NCBI GenBank assembly: GCA_017473165.1
Contig: JAFUNA010000015.1
Span: 1 to 64,000, forward strand
Direction of reading: 5' to 3'
Length of the DNA stretch: 64,000 bases
DNA from: Clostridia bacterium
Lineage (GTDB): Bacteria > Bacillota > Clostridia > Oscillospirales > Acutalibacteraceae
Shown: positions 49,849 through 59,248 of the stretch, one piece after another
Layout of the letters: each line of letters begins with the position of its first letter
How positions within the stretch are numbered: the first letter of the stretch is position 1
Translations under genes and position numbers: made by a program
The notes under the pieces: generated by a model
The model's database searches: none
What the model was told of the DNA's origin: nothing
Seen by the model: the letters and a program-made list of their open reading frames with translations, nothing else

Positions 49849-50445
49849 ATGATTCAGCAAAGCAAAATCAACAGCTTTATAAATTCCATTACCGACGCTG
49901 CGGCTGAAAAAAGGTCAAGAGTCGGTGCGGAAACACAGGAAATTCTTGATGCGGAAAGAGCTTTGATTGAAGCAAAGGCAAAGAAAACCGCAGAGGATTA
50001 TTTCAGAGCAAGAACTGCGGAAATAAGACTTGAGGCGGGCAAAAGAATTTCCGAAAGTGCGGCTGAATGCAGAAAAGAGGTTTTCGGACGCAGAAACGAA
50101 ATTTCTTTGAGAATCCGTTCCGCGGTTGCCGAAAAGCTCAACGAATTCACCGCATCACCCGAATACGGGGAGTTTCTCAAAAAGAGCGTTGACAGAATTG
50201 TTGATTTTCTCGGAGAGGGAAACATAACCCTGCTTTTCAGACCCGAGGATATCGGAATCGGCAAAGAAATCTGCAAGGATTGCTTTAACGTTACGGTTTC
50301 GGAGGATTCTTCAATCAGAATAGGCGGAATCAAGGGCATCAATTCAATTGTAACCATGCTTGTTGACGATACGCTTGACAGCCGTCTTGAGGGCTGCAAG
50401 AAGTGGTTTGAGGAAAATTCGGGTCTTTATATCAGTATGAGGTAA
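49849..50445 (+). CDS. ntpE: V-type ATPase subunit E
   Basis: The 198-residue product has a charged N-terminal coiled coil (about 20-85) and a C-terminal globular domain (RIGGIKGINSIVTMLVDDTL), the pattern of the stalk subunit E that caps the A/B hexamer. AAGGCGGTGAG precedes the ATG. Subunit A begins 5 bases downstream. Confidence 0.9.
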   Translation: MIQQSKINSFINSITDAAAEKRSRVGAETQEILDAERALIEAKAKKTAEDYFRARTAEIRLEAGKRISESAAECRKEVFGRRNEISLRIRSAVAEKLNEFTASPEYGEFLKKSVDRIVDFLGEGNITLLFRPEDIGIGKEICKDCFNVTVSEDSSIRIGGIKGINSIVTMLVDDTLDSRLEGCKKWFEENSGLYISMR

Positions 50446-50450
50446 AAATT

Positions 50451-52208
50451 ATGCCAAACAATAAGGTTTTCGGAATAAACGGACCCGTTGTCACGGTTGC
50501 GGATACAAAGGATTTTTCCATGCAGGAAATGGTGTATGTCGGCAACGAAAGACTTGTGGGCGAGGTTATCGGAATTGACGAAAAATTCACCACAATTCAG
50601 GTCTATGAGGTAACAACGGGACTTACCCCCGGCGAGCCGGTTGAAGGTACGGGCAGCGCAATGTCCGTAACTCTCGGACCCGGTATAATCAAAAATATTT
50701 ATGACGGAATTCAGCGTCCTCTGCGTGAAATCGCCGAAAAAAGCGGTGCATTCATAGCAAGGGGCTGCTCTGCTGACGGCATTGACGGCGAAACCCTTTG
50801 GGATGTTACCGTTACGGTCAAGGTCGGCGATGAGCTTTGCGGCGGACAGATTTACGCAACCTGCCCCGAAACACCGTCAATCGTTCATAAAGTGATGGTG
50901 CCTCCCGATTTGAGCGGCAAGGTCACCTTTGCCGCACCCGATGGCAAATACACCGTCAACACAAAAATAATTGAAATAACAGATAAAAACGGCAGAGTTC
51001 ATGAGCTTACTCTTTGCCAGAGGTGGCCCATAAGAACTCCCCGACCCATAAAAAAGCGTTTGCCCTGCACAGTTCCCCTCATCACGGGTCAGAGGGTTAT
51101 CGATACTCTTATGCCCATTGCAAAGGGCGGAACAGCGGCTATTCCCGGCGGCTTCGGCACAGGCAAAACCATGACCCAGCATCAGCTTGCAAAATGGTGC
51201 GATGCGGACATCATTGTTTATGTCGGCTGCGGCGAAAGAGGCAACGAAATGACCCAGGTTCTTGATGAATTCGGCGAGCTTATTGACCCCAGAACGGGCA
51301 GAAAGCTGACCGACAGAACCGTTCTTATCGCAAACACCTCCAATATGCCCGTTGCGGCAAGAGAGGCTTCGATTTATACGGGCATCACCCTTGCGGAATA
51401 TTACCGTGACATGGGCTATGCTGTTGCGATGATGGCGGACTCAACCTCAAGATGGGCAGAGGCTCTGCGTGAAATTTCGGGCAGACTTGAAGAAATGCCC
51501 GCCGAGGAGGGCTTCCCCGCATATCTGCCCTCAAGGCTTGCGGCTTTCTATGAAAGAGCGGGCAGAGCAATTTCCCTTGGCGGCGGCGAAGGCTCGATAA
51601 CCGTTATCGGTGCCGTTTCTCCGCAGGGCTCGGATTTCTCGGAGCCTGTAACGCAGAACACAAAGCGTTTCACCAGAGTTTTCTGGGCACTTGATAAAGC
51701 TCTTGCTTATGCAAGACATTATCCCGCAATCAACTGGACAGACAGCTACAGCGAATATGACGGCGACCTTGCGGGCTATTACAACACAAATGTTAATCAG
51801 TATTTCATGGAATACCGCAGACAGCTGCTTTCGCTTCTTCACGAGGAAAGCAAGCTCATGGAAATTGTTAAGCTTATCGGTGCGGATGTTTTGCCGGATG
51901 ACCAGAGACTGGTTATAGACGTTGCAAGGGTTATCCGAGTAGGCTTTCTTCAGCAGAATGCCTACCATAAGGATGACACCTATGTACCCCTTGCAAAGCA
52001 GTTCCTTATGATGAAAACAATTCTTCATCTTTATGAAAAGGGCAAGTCGCTTGTTGCCGTAGGCAAGCCCGTTGCGGAAATCTCAAAATCGGGCATTCTC
52101 GAAAAGCTAATCAAGATGAAATATGATATTCCAAACGATAAGCCCGAAATGTTTGATGATTATATGGCGGAGATTGATTCGGTCATCAGCACGATTATGG
52201 CTAAATAA
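50451..52208 (+). CDS. ntpA: V-type ATPase catalytic subunit A
   Basis: The 585-residue product holds the ATP site. The P-loop is [10 protein letters not shown] near residue 233. [14 protein letters not shown] and SMADSTSRW-type [20 protein letters not shown] follow, with [11 protein letters not shown] after them. The A-type bulge (about 110-190) is present, so this is the V/A family and not F1 beta. It probably runs as an ion pump or ATP synthase in the plasma membrane. Confidence 0.97.
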   Translation: MPNNKVFGINGPVVTVADTKDFSMQEMVYVGNERLVGEVIGIDEKFTTIQVYEVTTGLTPGEPVEGTGSAMSVTLGPGIIKNIYDGIQRPLREIAEKSGAFIARGCSADGIDGETLWDVTVTVKVGDELCGGQIYATCPETPSIVHKVMVPPDLSGKVTFAAPDGKYTVNTKIIEITDKNGRVHELTLCQRWPIRTPRPIKKRLPCTVPLITGQRVIDTLMPIAKGGTAAIPGGFGTGKTMTQHQLAKWCDADIIVYVGCGERGNEMTQVLDEFGELIDPRTGRKLTDRTVLIANTSNMPVAAREASIYTGITLAEYYRDMGYAVAMMADSTSRWAEALREISGRLEEMPAEEGFPAYLPSRLAAFYERAGRAISLGGGEGSITVIGAVSPQGSDFSEPVTQNTKRFTRVFWALDKALAYARHYPAINWTDSYSEYDGDLAGYYNTNVNQYFMEYRRQLLSLLHEESKLMEIVKLIGADVLPDDQRLVIDVARVIRVGFLQQNAYHKDDTYVPLAKQFLMMKTILHLYEKGKSLVAVGKPVAEISKSGILEKLIKMKYDIPNDKPEMFDDYMAEIDSVISTIMAK

Positions 52209-52219
52209 GAGGAAAACTT

Positions 52220-53608
52220 ATGATTAAAGAATATATCGGTTTAAACCAGATAGAAGGCTCTCTTGTAGTGCTTGACGGGGTGAAGAATCCCGGCTACGAG
52301 GAGGTTGTTGAGTTCAACGTTGCCGGTGAAGGCAAGCGTAAGGGCAGAATAATCCAGATTGAGGGCGAAAGGGTTGTTGTTCAGGTTTTTGAGGGCACGA
52401 AGGGGCTTTCGCTGAAAAATACGGGCACCGTGCCCACGGGCAGACCCATGGAACTGAAGCTCTCCGAAGAAATTCTGGGCAGAGTTTTTGACGGTGCGGG
52501 CAGACCAATTGACGGCTTCGGCGAAATTTATCCCGAGGTTTCGGCGGATATCAACGGCTCGTCAATCAACCCCGTTTCAAGAGTTTACCCCAGAAACTTC
52601 ATTTCAACGGGCATTTCATCAATCGATGCCCTTTCAACTCTTATCAGGGGTCAGAAGCTACCCATTTTTTCGGGCTACGGCATGAAGCATAACGAGCTTG
52701 CGGTGCAGATTGTCCGTCAGGCTAAAATAACGGGTGCAACAAGCAACAATTTTGCCGTTGTTTTTGCGGCAATGGGCGTAAAAAACGACGTTGCGGATTA
52801 TTTCAGGCGTTCGTTTGAGGAATCGGGCGTGCTTTCAAAGGTTGTAATGTTCTTAAATCTTTCCGATGACCCGATTATAGAAAGAACAATCACACCCCGA
52901 TGTGCTCTGACTGCGGCGGAATATCTTGCGTTTGAAAAGGGGATGCACATTCTTGTTGTTATGACGGATATGTCATCCTACTGCGAGGCTCTGCGTGAAT
53001 TCAGCTCGTCAAAGGGCGAAATTCCCGGCAGAAAGGGCTATCCCGGATATCTTTATTCCGACCTTGCATCGCTCTATGAAAGAGCGGGCATGATTAAGGG
53101 CAAGGAGGGCTCTGTTACGCAGATTCCCATTCTCACCATGCCCAATGACGATATAACCCACCCCGTGCCCGACCTTACGGGCTACATCACCGAGGGTCAG
53201 ATTGTGCTTGACCGTGCCCTTGACAGCGTCGGAATTTATCCGCCTGTCAGCGTTTTGCCCAGCCTTTCACGTCTTATGAAAGACGGCATCGGCGAGGGCT
53301 ACACGAGAGAGGACCATTCATCCCTTGCAAACCAGCTTTTCTCTGCCTATGCAAAGGTGCAGGACGCTGTTTCGCTTGCATCGGTTATCGGTGAGGATGA
53401 GCTTTCGGAAATTGACAAGAAATATCTTGAATTCGGCAAGGCGTTTGAAAACCGTTTTGTAAATCAGGGTGCAAACGAAAACCGCACAATTGAGGAAACT
53501 CTTGATTTGGGCTGGGAGATTTTAACCCTGCTTCCCGAAAGCGAGCTTGACCGTGTCAGCAGCGAGCTTATTGAGAAATATTACAGACCCTTAATTAATG
53601 CTCAATAA
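52220..53608 (+). CDS. ntpB: V-type ATPase regulatory subunit B
   Basis: The 462-residue product is the non-catalytic partner of subunit A. It lacks a P-loop (the equivalent region reads [12 protein letters not shown]). It shows [36 protein letters not shown] and [20 protein letters not shown]. It follows ntpA by 11 bases with AGAGGAAA as ribosome site. Confidence 0.97.
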   Translation: MIKEYIGLNQIEGSLVVLDGVKNPGYEEVVEFNVAGEGKRKGRIIQIEGERVVVQVFEGTKGLSLKNTGTVPTGRPMELKLSEEILGRVFDGAGRPIDGFGEIYPEVSADINGSSINPVSRVYPRNFISTGISSIDALSTLIRGQKLPIFSGYGMKHNELAVQIVRQAKITGATSNNFAVVFAAMGVKNDVADYFRRSFEESGVLSKVVMFLNLSDDPIIERTITPRCALTAAEYLAFEKGMHILVVMTDMSSYCEALREFSSSKGEIPGRKGYPGYLYSDLASLYERAGMIKGKEGSVTQIPILTMPNDDITHPVPDLTGYITEGQIVLDRALDSVGIYPPVSVLPSLSRLMKDGIGEGYTREDHSSLANQLFSAYAKVQDAVSLASVIGEDELSEIDKKYLEFGKAFENRFVNQGANENRTIEETLDLGWEILTLLPESELDRVSSELIEKYYRPLINAQ

Positions 53609-53650
53609 AAGTTTTATCACATTCCGAAGGAATATAAAAGAGGTGAGTTC

Positions 53651-54259
53651 ATGTCCGCCAAGGTTTCGCCCACAAAGGGCAATCTTATGAAAATCAAAAA
53701 ATCCCTGGAGCTTGCCAAGGTCGGCTATGAGCTGCTTGACCGCAAGCGTAACATTCTTATCCGTGAAACGATGAGCATGATTGACAGTGCAAAGGATATT
53801 CGTGAAAGAATAAATGTCAGCTTCAGCCGTGCCTATGAGGCTCTTGAAAAGGCTAACATGGGGCTTGGCGTTGTTGATGAATTTGCGGAGTTTGTTCCCG
53901 TTGAAAACGGACTTTCAATTTCGTCACGGAGTGTTATGGGCGTTGAAATTCCGAGTGTCAGACTTGATGCGGTCAGAATCGATAACCACTTCGGCTTCAA
54001 GCGCACAACCGCACAGCTTGACGAGGCATACAGGCTTTTTAATGAGGTCAAGGTGCTGACGGCGGAGCTTGCCGAAACGGAAAACAGCATTTACCGCCTT
54101 GCAACGGGTATAAAAAAAGCCCAGAAAAGGGCGAATGCACTCAAAAATATTATTATTCCCAGATTTGAAATGCAGGTTAAGGAAATAACAACCGCCCTTG
54201 ACGAAAAAGAGCGTGAGGAATTTTCAAGACTCAAGGTGATTAAAAACATCATAGACTAG
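53651..54259 (+). CDS. ntpD: V-type ATPase subunit D
   Basis: The 202-residue product forms the central rotor shaft. The opening PTKGNLMKIKKSLELAKVGY and the C-terminal IKKAQKRANALKNIIIPRFE are characteristic. The rest is a long antiparallel coiled coil. GAGGTGAG precedes the ATG. It ends the operon; all nine usual subunits are accounted for. Confidence 0.95.
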   Translation: MSAKVSPTKGNLMKIKKSLELAKVGYELLDRKRNILIRETMSMIDSAKDIRERINVSFSRAYEALEKANMGLGVVDEFAEFVPVENGLSISSRSVMGVEIPSVRLDAVRIDNHFGFKRTTAQLDEAYRLFNEVKVLTAELAETENSIYRLATGIKKAQKRANALKNIIIPRFEMQVKEITTALDEKEREEFSRLKVIKNIID

Positions 54260-54316
54260 ATATTGTTAATGTTTTGTTATTTTTAAATAAACTGTTAATA
54301 AATGTTGACAAAATCA

Positions 54317-54345
54317 TTGACAAAGCTTGGCCAATATGATAGAAT
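54317..54345 (+). promoter_or_regulatory. Promoter of the secreted zinc-finger gene
   Basis: TTGACA (54317) and TAGAAT (54340) are 17 bases apart. A second TTGACA lies at 54305. The leader is about 50 bases with AAAGGAG before the start. Confidence 0.75.
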
Positions 54346-54402
54346 TCTAATGACTTTAGATTGCAGAAATGCAACAAGAAAAAATGAAAGGAGATAAGAA
54401 TA

Positions 54403-54897
54403 ATGAAAAAATTCTTATCAATCGTGCTTGCACTTGTTTGCGTTCTTTCAACAGCAACAATTGCATTTGCATCAACCAACAAATGCCCCTACTGTGAAGA
54501 AGTTTACACAGACGAAGCAGAGTACAACAAGCATCTCACTAACTGCGACGGTTATTTCCGTAACTGCCCCTATGATTGCGGCGCTGATTTCGCAACTGAC
54601 GAAGAGCTTGCTATCCACATCGGCGTTTGCCTTGAATTCGAAGGCGAATGCGATTACTGCGGTGCTATCGTAGTAACAAACAATGCTTTTAACGCACACG
54701 TTGAAGAATGCAAGGCTAAATACTGCGGTATTCCCGTACATAAGATCATGAAGTTCCTTCAGGAAACTGATCTCTATGAAAAGATTATCGGCGGTCTCTT
54801 CGGACTTCTTGCTGATATCCCCTACAACGATGTATTCGGTACAATCTTCGGTTATGCTGAAGACGGTATCCACTGGGGCGTTAACGAGCTCGCTTAA
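54403..54897 (+). CDS. Secreted protein with three C2HC zinc-finger motifs
   Basis: The 164-residue product has a signal peptide (1-23, ending IAFA). Three evenly spaced motifs follow: Cys28, Cys31, His44, Cys48; Cys55, Cys59, His72, Cys76; and Cys83, Cys86, His99, Cys103. In each, 12 residues separate the second Cys from His and 3 separate His from the last Cys, the classic C2H2/C2HC finger spacing. The C-terminal part (about 112-164) is helical and mildly hydrophobic. The gene has its own promoter and terminator. Codons are those of a well-expressed gene. I know no family for it; zinc binding is inferred. Confidence 0.85.
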   Translation: MKKFLSIVLALVCVLSTATIAFASTNKCPYCEEVYTDEAEYNKHLTNCDGYFRNCPYDCGADFATDEELAIHIGVCLEFEGECDYCGAIVVTNNAFNAHVEECKAKYCGIPVHKIMKFLQETDLYEKIIGGLFGLLADIPYNDVFGTIFGYAEDGIHWGVNELA

Positions 54898-54913
54898 TTA
54901 ACTTGAACATTGA

Positions 54914-54941
54914 CCCCGTACAGAAATGTACGGGGCTTTTT
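54914..54941 (+). terminator. Terminator of the secreted zinc-finger gene
   Basis: CCCCGTAC (54914) pairs with GTACGGGG (54928-54935), followed by CTTTTT. Confidence 0.92.
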
Positions 54942-54956
54942 CATGCCAAAAATAAT

Positions 54957-54990
54957 GCCGACGGAAGCAAATTCCGCCGGCTTGTTTTTA
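54957..54990. terminator. Bidirectional terminator
   Basis: GCCGACGGAA (54957) pairs with TTCCGCCGGC (54972-54981), with T-rich sequence on both sides. It serves the minus-strand oxidoreductase operon and backs up the first terminator. Confidence 0.82.
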
Positions 54991-54997
54991 TTTTACA

Positions 54998-56068
54998 TTA
55001 TATTATGTCCTTGAATTCAACAACCTTGTTGGTTTTGCCCGACTCAAAAATTGCCTCAACAAGACGCATGAGTCTTCTCTGCTGATTGTGGGTTACGATT
55101 GCATCTTCTTCACCTCTGAGGTGAGCGAAAATGTTTTTATAGTATTCGCCCCAGTCAGCTTTCTGAACGGGCAGGGGATAGGTCTGAATTGTGTCGTCGG
55201 TTCTGGGTGCCATGGTTTTTGTTATGCCCGCACCCGCAACAATGGGAACTGCATCTCTGTTTTCCCAGTCGGAAACCATAACGGTTTTGCCGTTGCAGTC
55301 CCAGTCGGTTATAACTGCCGAGCCGTTTTCACCGAGCATATACCAAAGGGGCAGCTCAATGAAGTTGCTTGTAGTAACCTCAACATAGAACGAAAGACCG
55401 TCATCAAAAATGAGAGTGGTGCGGAAGCCGTCGTCGCAGTTTTCGTTTGTGACGTTGGTGAGCTCCGCATAAACGGATTTCAGCTTTCTGGGCAGGGTCA
55501 TCATAAGAGCCTGGTCAAGCAGGTGAATACCCCAGTCAAAAACCATTCCGCCTCCGTGCTGCGGCTGATTACGCCAGTCACCGGGAACACCTCTTGAGCC
55601 CTGAACACGGGACTCAATTCTGAAAACGTTGCCGAGAGTGTTATCGTCGAGGAGCTTTTTCATTGTAAGATAGTCCTCGTCCCAGCGTCTGTTCTGGTGA
55701 ACGGTGAAAAGCTTACCGGTTTCGTTTGCACAGGCAATCATTTCTTCAAGGTCAGCCGTGCAGAGGGTGACAGGCTTTTCGCTGATAACGTTTTTGCCGT
55801 GACGCATGGCGTCGATTGCAATTTCCTTGTGAACATCGTTGGGCGTAGCGATTGTTACAAGGTCAATGCGTTCGTCGGAAAGAAGCTCTTCTCTTGAAGA
55901 AAAGAAATGAATTCCCTTTTCGGCGGCAACCTTTCCTCTTTCGGGATTGATGTCGAAAACGCCTACAAGTTCGGCATATTCGCCCATTTCATCCTTGATT
56001 TTTCTTGCGTGCCAGCCGCCCATTCCGCCGTAGCCGATAACGGCAAAACCGAATTTGTTGTTAATCAT
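54998..56068 (-). CDS. Gfo/Idh/MocA family oxidoreductase
   Basis: The 356-residue product has an N-terminal Rossmann fold (FAVIGYGGMGGWHARKI), then VTIATPNDVHKEIAIDAM and HGKNVISEKPVT with the catalytic Lys of EKP. The C-terminal domain (DWGIHLLDQALMMTLP) contains the His of the WGIHLLD motif. It probably oxidises a sugar or cyclitol hydroxyl with NAD(P). It is the last gene of a four-gene operon, separated from its neighbour by the hairpin array at 56096-56222. Confidence 0.9.
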   Translation of the reverse strand: MINNKFGFAVIGYGGMGGWHARKIKDEMGEYAELVGVFDINPERGKVAAEKGIHFFSSREELLSDERIDLVTIATPNDVHKEIAIDAMRHGKNVISEKPVTLCTADLEEMIACANETGKLFTVHQNRRWDEDYLTMKKLLDDNTLGNVFRIESRVQGSRGVPGDWRNQPQHGGGMVFDWGIHLLDQALMMTLPRKLKSVYAELTNVTNENCDDGFRTTLIFDDGLSFYVEVTTSNFIELPLWYMLGENGSAVITDWDCNGKTVMVSDWENRDAVPIVAGAGITKTMAPRTDDTIQTYPLPVQKADWGEYYKNIFAHLRGEEDAIVTHNQQRRLMRLVEAIFESGKTNKVVEFKDII

Positions 56069-56095
56069 GGTATCGCTTCCTTAAATAAACTGGGT

Positions 56096-56222
56096 ACGGG
56101 TGAAACCCGTCCAAAACATTCCGCAAGGAATATTTCACTTTCGGCAAAGCCGAAAATATCACATTGCAAAGCAATATATCACTCATGCGAAGCATGAATA
56201 TCACTGTTTCGCATTGCGAAAC
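56096..56222. repeat. Array of six short hairpins with 7-base spacers
   Basis: Palindromes lie at 56096-56110, 56118-56131, 56139-56155, 56163-56175, 56183-56197 and 56206-56222. The stems differ in sequence (such as ATTCC-GCAA-GGAAT, ATTGC-AAA-GCAAT, TCATGC-GAA-GCATGA) and loops are 3-4 bases. Spacers are 7 bases: CCAAAAC, ATTTCAC, then ATATCAC three times, the last followed by one extra base. The array lies within an operon, between two genes read leftward. Confidence 0.85.
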
Positions 56223-57188
56223 TCACACCCACCACATTTCGCCTGTGGATTCGGTGAGAATGATATTTTTGAGGAACGAAACAGCCTTTGAAAGACCTTC
56301 ATTCTGGCTCATGAGTGAATCCTCGTGCTCAATGCTGATTGCGTAATCATATCCGACCATGCGGAGATTTGATATAATCTCTTTCCAATATGCGTTATCG
56401 TTGCCGTAACCGATTGTACGGAAAATCCATGAGCGGTTGATTTCATCTCCGTAGGGCTTGTTGTCGAGCACGCCGTTAACAGCGGTGTTATATTTATCAA
56501 TCTTTGTATCCTTTGCGTGGAAATGGAAGATTGCATCACCGAGCTTGCGGATACACGCAACGGGATCCATGCCCTGCCAGATAAGATGGCTGGGGTCAAA
56601 GTTGGCACCGATTTCGGGACCTACCGCCTCACGAAGACGAAGGAGAGATTCTGTGTTATAAACGCAGAAGCCGGGATGAAGCTCGAGAGCGATTTTGTTG
56701 ACGCCGTGAGCCTTTGCGAATGCAACAAGGTCTTTCCAGTAGGGGATAAGAACCTCGTTCCACTGCCATTCAAGAATTTCGCCGAAATCGTTGGGCCAGG
56801 GGCAGGTTACCCAGTTGGGATATTTTGCGGTTTCGCAGTCGCCGGGGCATCCCGAGAAGGTGTTAATCTGGCTCAAGCCGAGTTTTTCGGCAAGAAGAAT
56901 TGTGTTTCTGATTGTTTTGTCGTAGTCAGCGGCAATTTCCTTGTTGGGGTGTACGGGGTTGCCGTGGCAGGAAAGAGCGCTGATTTCAACGTCATATTTC
57001 TTTATGAGAGCCTTGAATTCTTCAAGCTTTGCCTCGTCATTGAGAAGAATTTCGGGGTCAGCGTGAGCGTTTCCGGGATAGCCGCCGCAGCCGATTTCAA
57101 CCATCTCAATGCCGAGAGATTTAAAATATTTGAGTGCTTCTTCCAACGAAAGATTTGAAAGAAGAGTTGTAAATACGCCGAGTTTCAT
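56223..57188 (-). CDS. Sugar phosphate isomerase/epimerase (TIM barrel)
   Basis: The 321-residue product belongs to the AP-endonuclease-2/xylose-isomerase-like barrel family. It shows KSLGIEMVEIGCGGYPGNAH at the N-terminus, SALSCHGNPVHPNKE, and the metal ligands in ALELHPGFCVYN, NFDPSHLIWQG, FHFHAKDT and ISIEHEDSL. Such enzymes isomerise or dehydrate sugars and inosose. It lies 13 bases after the second isomerase gene. The stop codon is next to the hairpin array. Confidence 0.9.
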   Translation of the reverse strand: MKLGVFTTLLSNLSLEEALKYFKSLGIEMVEIGCGGYPGNAHADPEILLNDEAKLEEFKALIKKYDVEISALSCHGNPVHPNKEIAADYDKTIRNTILLAEKLGLSQINTFSGCPGDCETAKYPNWVTCPWPNDFGEILEWQWNEVLIPYWKDLVAFAKAHGVNKIALELHPGFCVYNTESLLRLREAVGPEIGANFDPSHLIWQGMDPVACIRKLGDAIFHFHAKDTKIDKYNTAVNGVLDNKPYGDEINRSWIFRTIGYGNDNAYWKEIISNLRMVGYDYAISIEHEDSLMSQNEGLSKAVSFLKNIILTESTGEMWWV

Positions 57189-57201
57189 TGTGTGTTCTCC
57201 T

Positions 57202-57927
57202 TTAAATTATGCTCTTAAGATATTTGATGCTTCTTGCGATATCCTCAAAGCCTGTGGGCACGGGGTCATCGTTTTCAACGATAAGCCATTCCATGCCGAT
57301 ATCCTTTGCAGCCTTAACAACCGCAGGAATGTCGCAGTTGCCCTCGCCGAGAGCCTTGGGCTTGCCGTCGATGCCGTCCTTGACGTGAAGATGAACAATG
57401 TTGTCCTTCTTTTCGGTGATGAGCTTGTAGTTATCCTCACCTGCGTGGAAGCTCCAGTATGTATCGATTTCGAGGGAGCAGAGTCCGCCGATAACATCGA
57501 TGGGAAGAAGTCCGTTTTCAAGGGGCTTGAATTCCTCGCAATGGTTGTGATAATAAACCTTCATGCCGTATTTTTCCATGGCATATTTCTGTGCATCGCC
57601 CAGCACCTTGCCTGTGTTTTCGGCTTCCTCCATTGTGTCGTGAGGTGCACCGCCGACGCCGATTGCCTTAACGCCGAGGGTGTGCTGGAATTCGATTGTT
57701 TCGGCAAGCTTATCATCTTTGAAATCGTCAAGTCCGATGTGACCGCCGACTGCAACAAGACCAACCTCGTCAAGCTTCGCTTTGATTGTTGCGGCATCCG
57801 TGCCGAAATATCCTGCGAATTCAACGCCGTCATAGCCGATTTTTTTGATTTCCTCAAGAGCCTTGAGGAGAGTTTCGGTATCGTTTATATGTTCTCTTAC
57901 CGAATAAACCTGAACTGCTATTTTCAT
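57202..57927 (-). CDS. Sugar phosphate isomerase/epimerase (short)
   Basis: The 241-residue product is a second xylose-isomerase-like barrel. MKIAVQVYSVREHI begins strand 1. Likely metal ligands are in YYHNHCEEF, LEIDTYWSFHAG, VHLHVKDG and LIVENDDP. It differs from its larger neighbour in length and sequence, so the two act at different steps. It lies 9 bases after the first oxidoreductase gene. Confidence 0.9.
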   Translation of the reverse strand: MKIAVQVYSVREHINDTETLLKALEEIKKIGYDGVEFAGYFGTDAATIKAKLDEVGLVAVGGHIGLDDFKDDKLAETIEFQHTLGVKAIGVGGAPHDTMEEAENTGKVLGDAQKYAMEKYGMKVYYHNHCEEFKPLENGLLPIDVIGGLCSLEIDTYWSFHAGEDNYKLITEKKDNIVHLHVKDGIDGKPKALGEGNCDIPAVVKAAKDIGMEWLIVENDDPVPTGFEDIARSIKYLKSII

Positions 57928-57936
57928 ATTTTCACC

Positions 57937-59028
57937 TTAATCATTGTTAATATATACGGGCTTACCAGTGTTTGCGGATTCATAGATAGCCTCAAGAATC
58001 TGGGTTACAACCATTGCCTGCTCGGGCTTTGTGCGAAGCTCTGCACCGTTGAGAACTGCATCATAGAATGCTCTGCATTCAAGCTCTTCGGGTCTGTCGC
58101 TTGCACCGTCATAGAATGCGACGCCGCCTGCGTCGAAGTTGGGAGTTTCGATAACCTGTCTGCCGTTCTTGACATAGTTGATGCGAAGGTCGTCGCCGAG
58201 CATATCAGCGCCGCCGTTAACGCCTGCGATAAGGGTTGATGCTTCGCAGGGGTCTGCAATGTTGAGTGCCCATGCGGATTCAACGCTTACGGTTGCACCG
58301 TTTTCCATAACAACAAAGCCGAATGCCGAATCTTCAACGGTATATTTTTCGGGATCCCAGTCGCCCCATGCGTTTGCGGTTCTCTTCTGGTCGCCGAGCT
58401 TCTTGTATTTTGTGCCTACAACCATCTTGGGCTTGTAGTTATCCATCATCCAGAGTGTGAGGTCGAGAGCATGAGTTCCGATATCGATAAGCGGACCGCC
58501 GCCCTGTTCTTCTTCGTTAAGGAAAACGCCCCATGTGGGAACGGCACGTCTGCGAAGTGCAAGAGCTCTTGCATAATAGATTTCACCGAATTCGCCGTTT
58601 TCGCAGCATTCCTTAAGATAGAGCGAATCGCTTCTCCAACGTGACTGATAGCCGATTGAAAGAACCTTGCCTGTTCTTACCGAAGCCTCATACATAGCCT
58701 TTGCTTCTGCATATGTTTTTGCCATGGGCTTTTCGCAGAGAACGTGCTTGCCTGCTTCCATTGCATCGATTGCGATGAAGCTGTGGGATTTGTTGGGCGT
58801 ACAAACGTGAACCGCAACAATTTCTTCGTCCTTGAGAAGCTCTTTATAATCTGTGTATACTTTTGCGTTTTCGCCGCCGTATTTTTTAGCGGTTTCGATT
58901 GCTCTTTCTTCAATAATATCGCAGAAAGCGACGGGCTCAAGGAAATCAACGCTTGAAATTGCACGAAGGTGCTTTCCGTTTGCGATGCCGCCGCATCCGA
59001 TTATACCAATCTTAACTTTTTCTGCCAT
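57937..59028 (-). CDS. Gfo/Idh/MocA family oxidoreductase
   Basis: The 363-residue product is the first gene of the operon. IGIIGCGGIANGKHLRAIS binds the dinucleotide. VHVCTPNKSHSFIAIDAM and HVLCEKPMAKT include the catalytic Lys, and GGPLIDIGTHALDLTLWMMD has the conserved His. With two barrel isomerases and a second oxidoreductase, a pathway through keto-sugars or inosose is likely. No transporter or kinase lies in the operon. AAAGGAGAT precedes the ATG. Confidence 0.9.
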   Translation of the reverse strand: MAEKVKIGIIGCGGIANGKHLRAISSVDFLEPVAFCDIIEERAIETAKKYGGENAKVYTDYKELLKDEEIVAVHVCTPNKSHSFIAIDAMEAGKHVLCEKPMAKTYAEAKAMYEASVRTGKVLSIGYQSRWRSDSLYLKECCENGEFGEIYYARALALRRRAVPTWGVFLNEEEQGGGPLIDIGTHALDLTLWMMDNYKPKMVVGTKYKKLGDQKRTANAWGDWDPEKYTVEDSAFGFVVMENGATVSVESAWALNIADPCEASTLIAGVNGGADMLGDDLRINYVKNGRQVIETPNFDAGGVAFYDGASDRPEELECRAFYDAVLNGAELRTKPEQAMVVTQILEAIYESANTGKPVYINND

Positions 59029-59194
59029 AACAATAATCTCCTTTGTGTATAAATTTGCATTATATACTGTTTACTTTCATTATAATGATTTAAAACTTTA
59101 ATGCAAGAAAAAATAAAAATTAAGGGTGTAAATTTTAAAGGCGATATTTTGGGCAGATTTAACAAAAAAGTCAGCATTTTAATTTTCGTCGGAC

Positions 59195-59223
59195 TTGACG
59201 GTTTTTGCTGCTCTTGTTATAAT
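59195..59223 (+). promoter_or_regulatory. Promoter of cysK
   Basis: TTGACG (59195) and TGT-extended TATAAT (59218) are 17 bases apart, 25 bases before the start codon. Confidence 0.85.
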
Positions 59224-59248
59224 CAAACATATGAAATGAGGCGATATC

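Noticed and set aside
56096-56222. CRISPR array
   Set aside because: The constant part is only 7 bases and the variable parts are palindromes of 13-17 bases, the reverse of a CRISPR layout. No cas genes are near.
57109-58239. 376-codon plus-strand frame
   Set aside because: It lies antisense to the isomerase and oxidoreductase genes, which have full family motifs. It is long because of codon bias on the real strand.
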